This document shows, one piece after another, positions 6,416 through 6,451 of a stretch of DNA of 6,451 nt. The position numbers and the translations under genes are program-made. Every line of letters begins with the position of its first letter. Within the stretch, counting starts at the first letter, position 1. The stretch is from Rhodospirillaceae bacterium TMED167. GTDB lineage: Bacteria > Pseudomonadota > Alphaproteobacteria > Rhodospirillales_A > UBA2165. The stretch spans positions 1,959 through 8,409 of the forward strand of contig NHHQ01000097.1 in NCBI GenBank assembly GCA_002170915.1, written 5' to 3'. The notes under the pieces were generated by a model. That model saw nothing but the letters and a program-made list of their open reading frames with translations, had not been told where the DNA came from and made no database searches.

Positions 6416-6451
6416 ATGCACGTCACGGTGTACGTAGACATTGAGCAAGAG
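6416..6451 (+). CDS. Possible start of a further gene (partial, runs off the window)
   Basis: An ATG at 6416 opens a frame that stays open for 12 codons to the window end (MHVTVYVDIEQE). AGGA (6407-6410) stands 5 nt upstream as a ribosome site, and an in-frame TAG at 6371 separates it from the preceding gene. The short piece alternates hydrophobic residues like a first beta strand. Twelve codons are too few to name a product, and a chance frame is possible. The 100 bp between 6316 and 6415 holds no terminator or other feature I can support. Confidence 0.35.
   Translation, partial: MHVTVYVDIEQE

Overview
The window looks like chromosomal DNA from a Gram-negative proteobacterium, most likely an alphaproteobacterium of moderate GC content. 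This rests on the gene types (a Bug/TctC-type periplasmic binding protein with a TctA permease, a COG0523 GTPase, a cytoplasmic LVIVD-repeat propeller). I saw no rRNA, tRNA, CRISPR array, insertion sequence or phage gene. The taxonomic call is an inference from gene content, not from a marker gene.

Layout. The left two thirds (1-4204) is read on the minus strand in the order cobW-like GTPase (3176-4204), small cupin (2647-3042), tctC-type binding protein (1612-2541), tctA-type permease (1-1493, cut by the window edge). The right third is on the plus strand: a seven-bladed LVIVD-repeat protein (4304-5536), an unrecognised 255-residue protein (5548-6315) with a possible nuclease-like C-terminal core, and the possible first codons of another gene (from 6416). 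The two groups diverge from a 99-bp AT-rich gap (4205-4303).

The transport part is clear: TctC captures a carboxylate-type substrate in the periplasm and TctA carries it across the inner membrane. The small subunit TctB, which usually lies between them, is absent. In its place is a 118-bp spacer holding a good rho-independent terminator and a plausible separate promoter for tctA. tctC itself has a well-formed promoter (perfect TATAAT, 17-bp spacer) just upstream, which also fixes its start codon.

The rest of the cluster has a metal theme. The cupin has a His-x-His/Gln/His metal site, the GTPase is of the CobW metallochaperone family with a His-rich loop, and the divergent propeller protein carries single histidines on several blades, reminiscent of axial metal centres in other propellers. 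The most interesting hypothesis is that the cluster imports a carboxylate and processes it with one or two metal-dependent proteins that are loaded with metal by the CobW-like GTPase. That is inference from proximity and motifs; no substrate can be named from the sequence.
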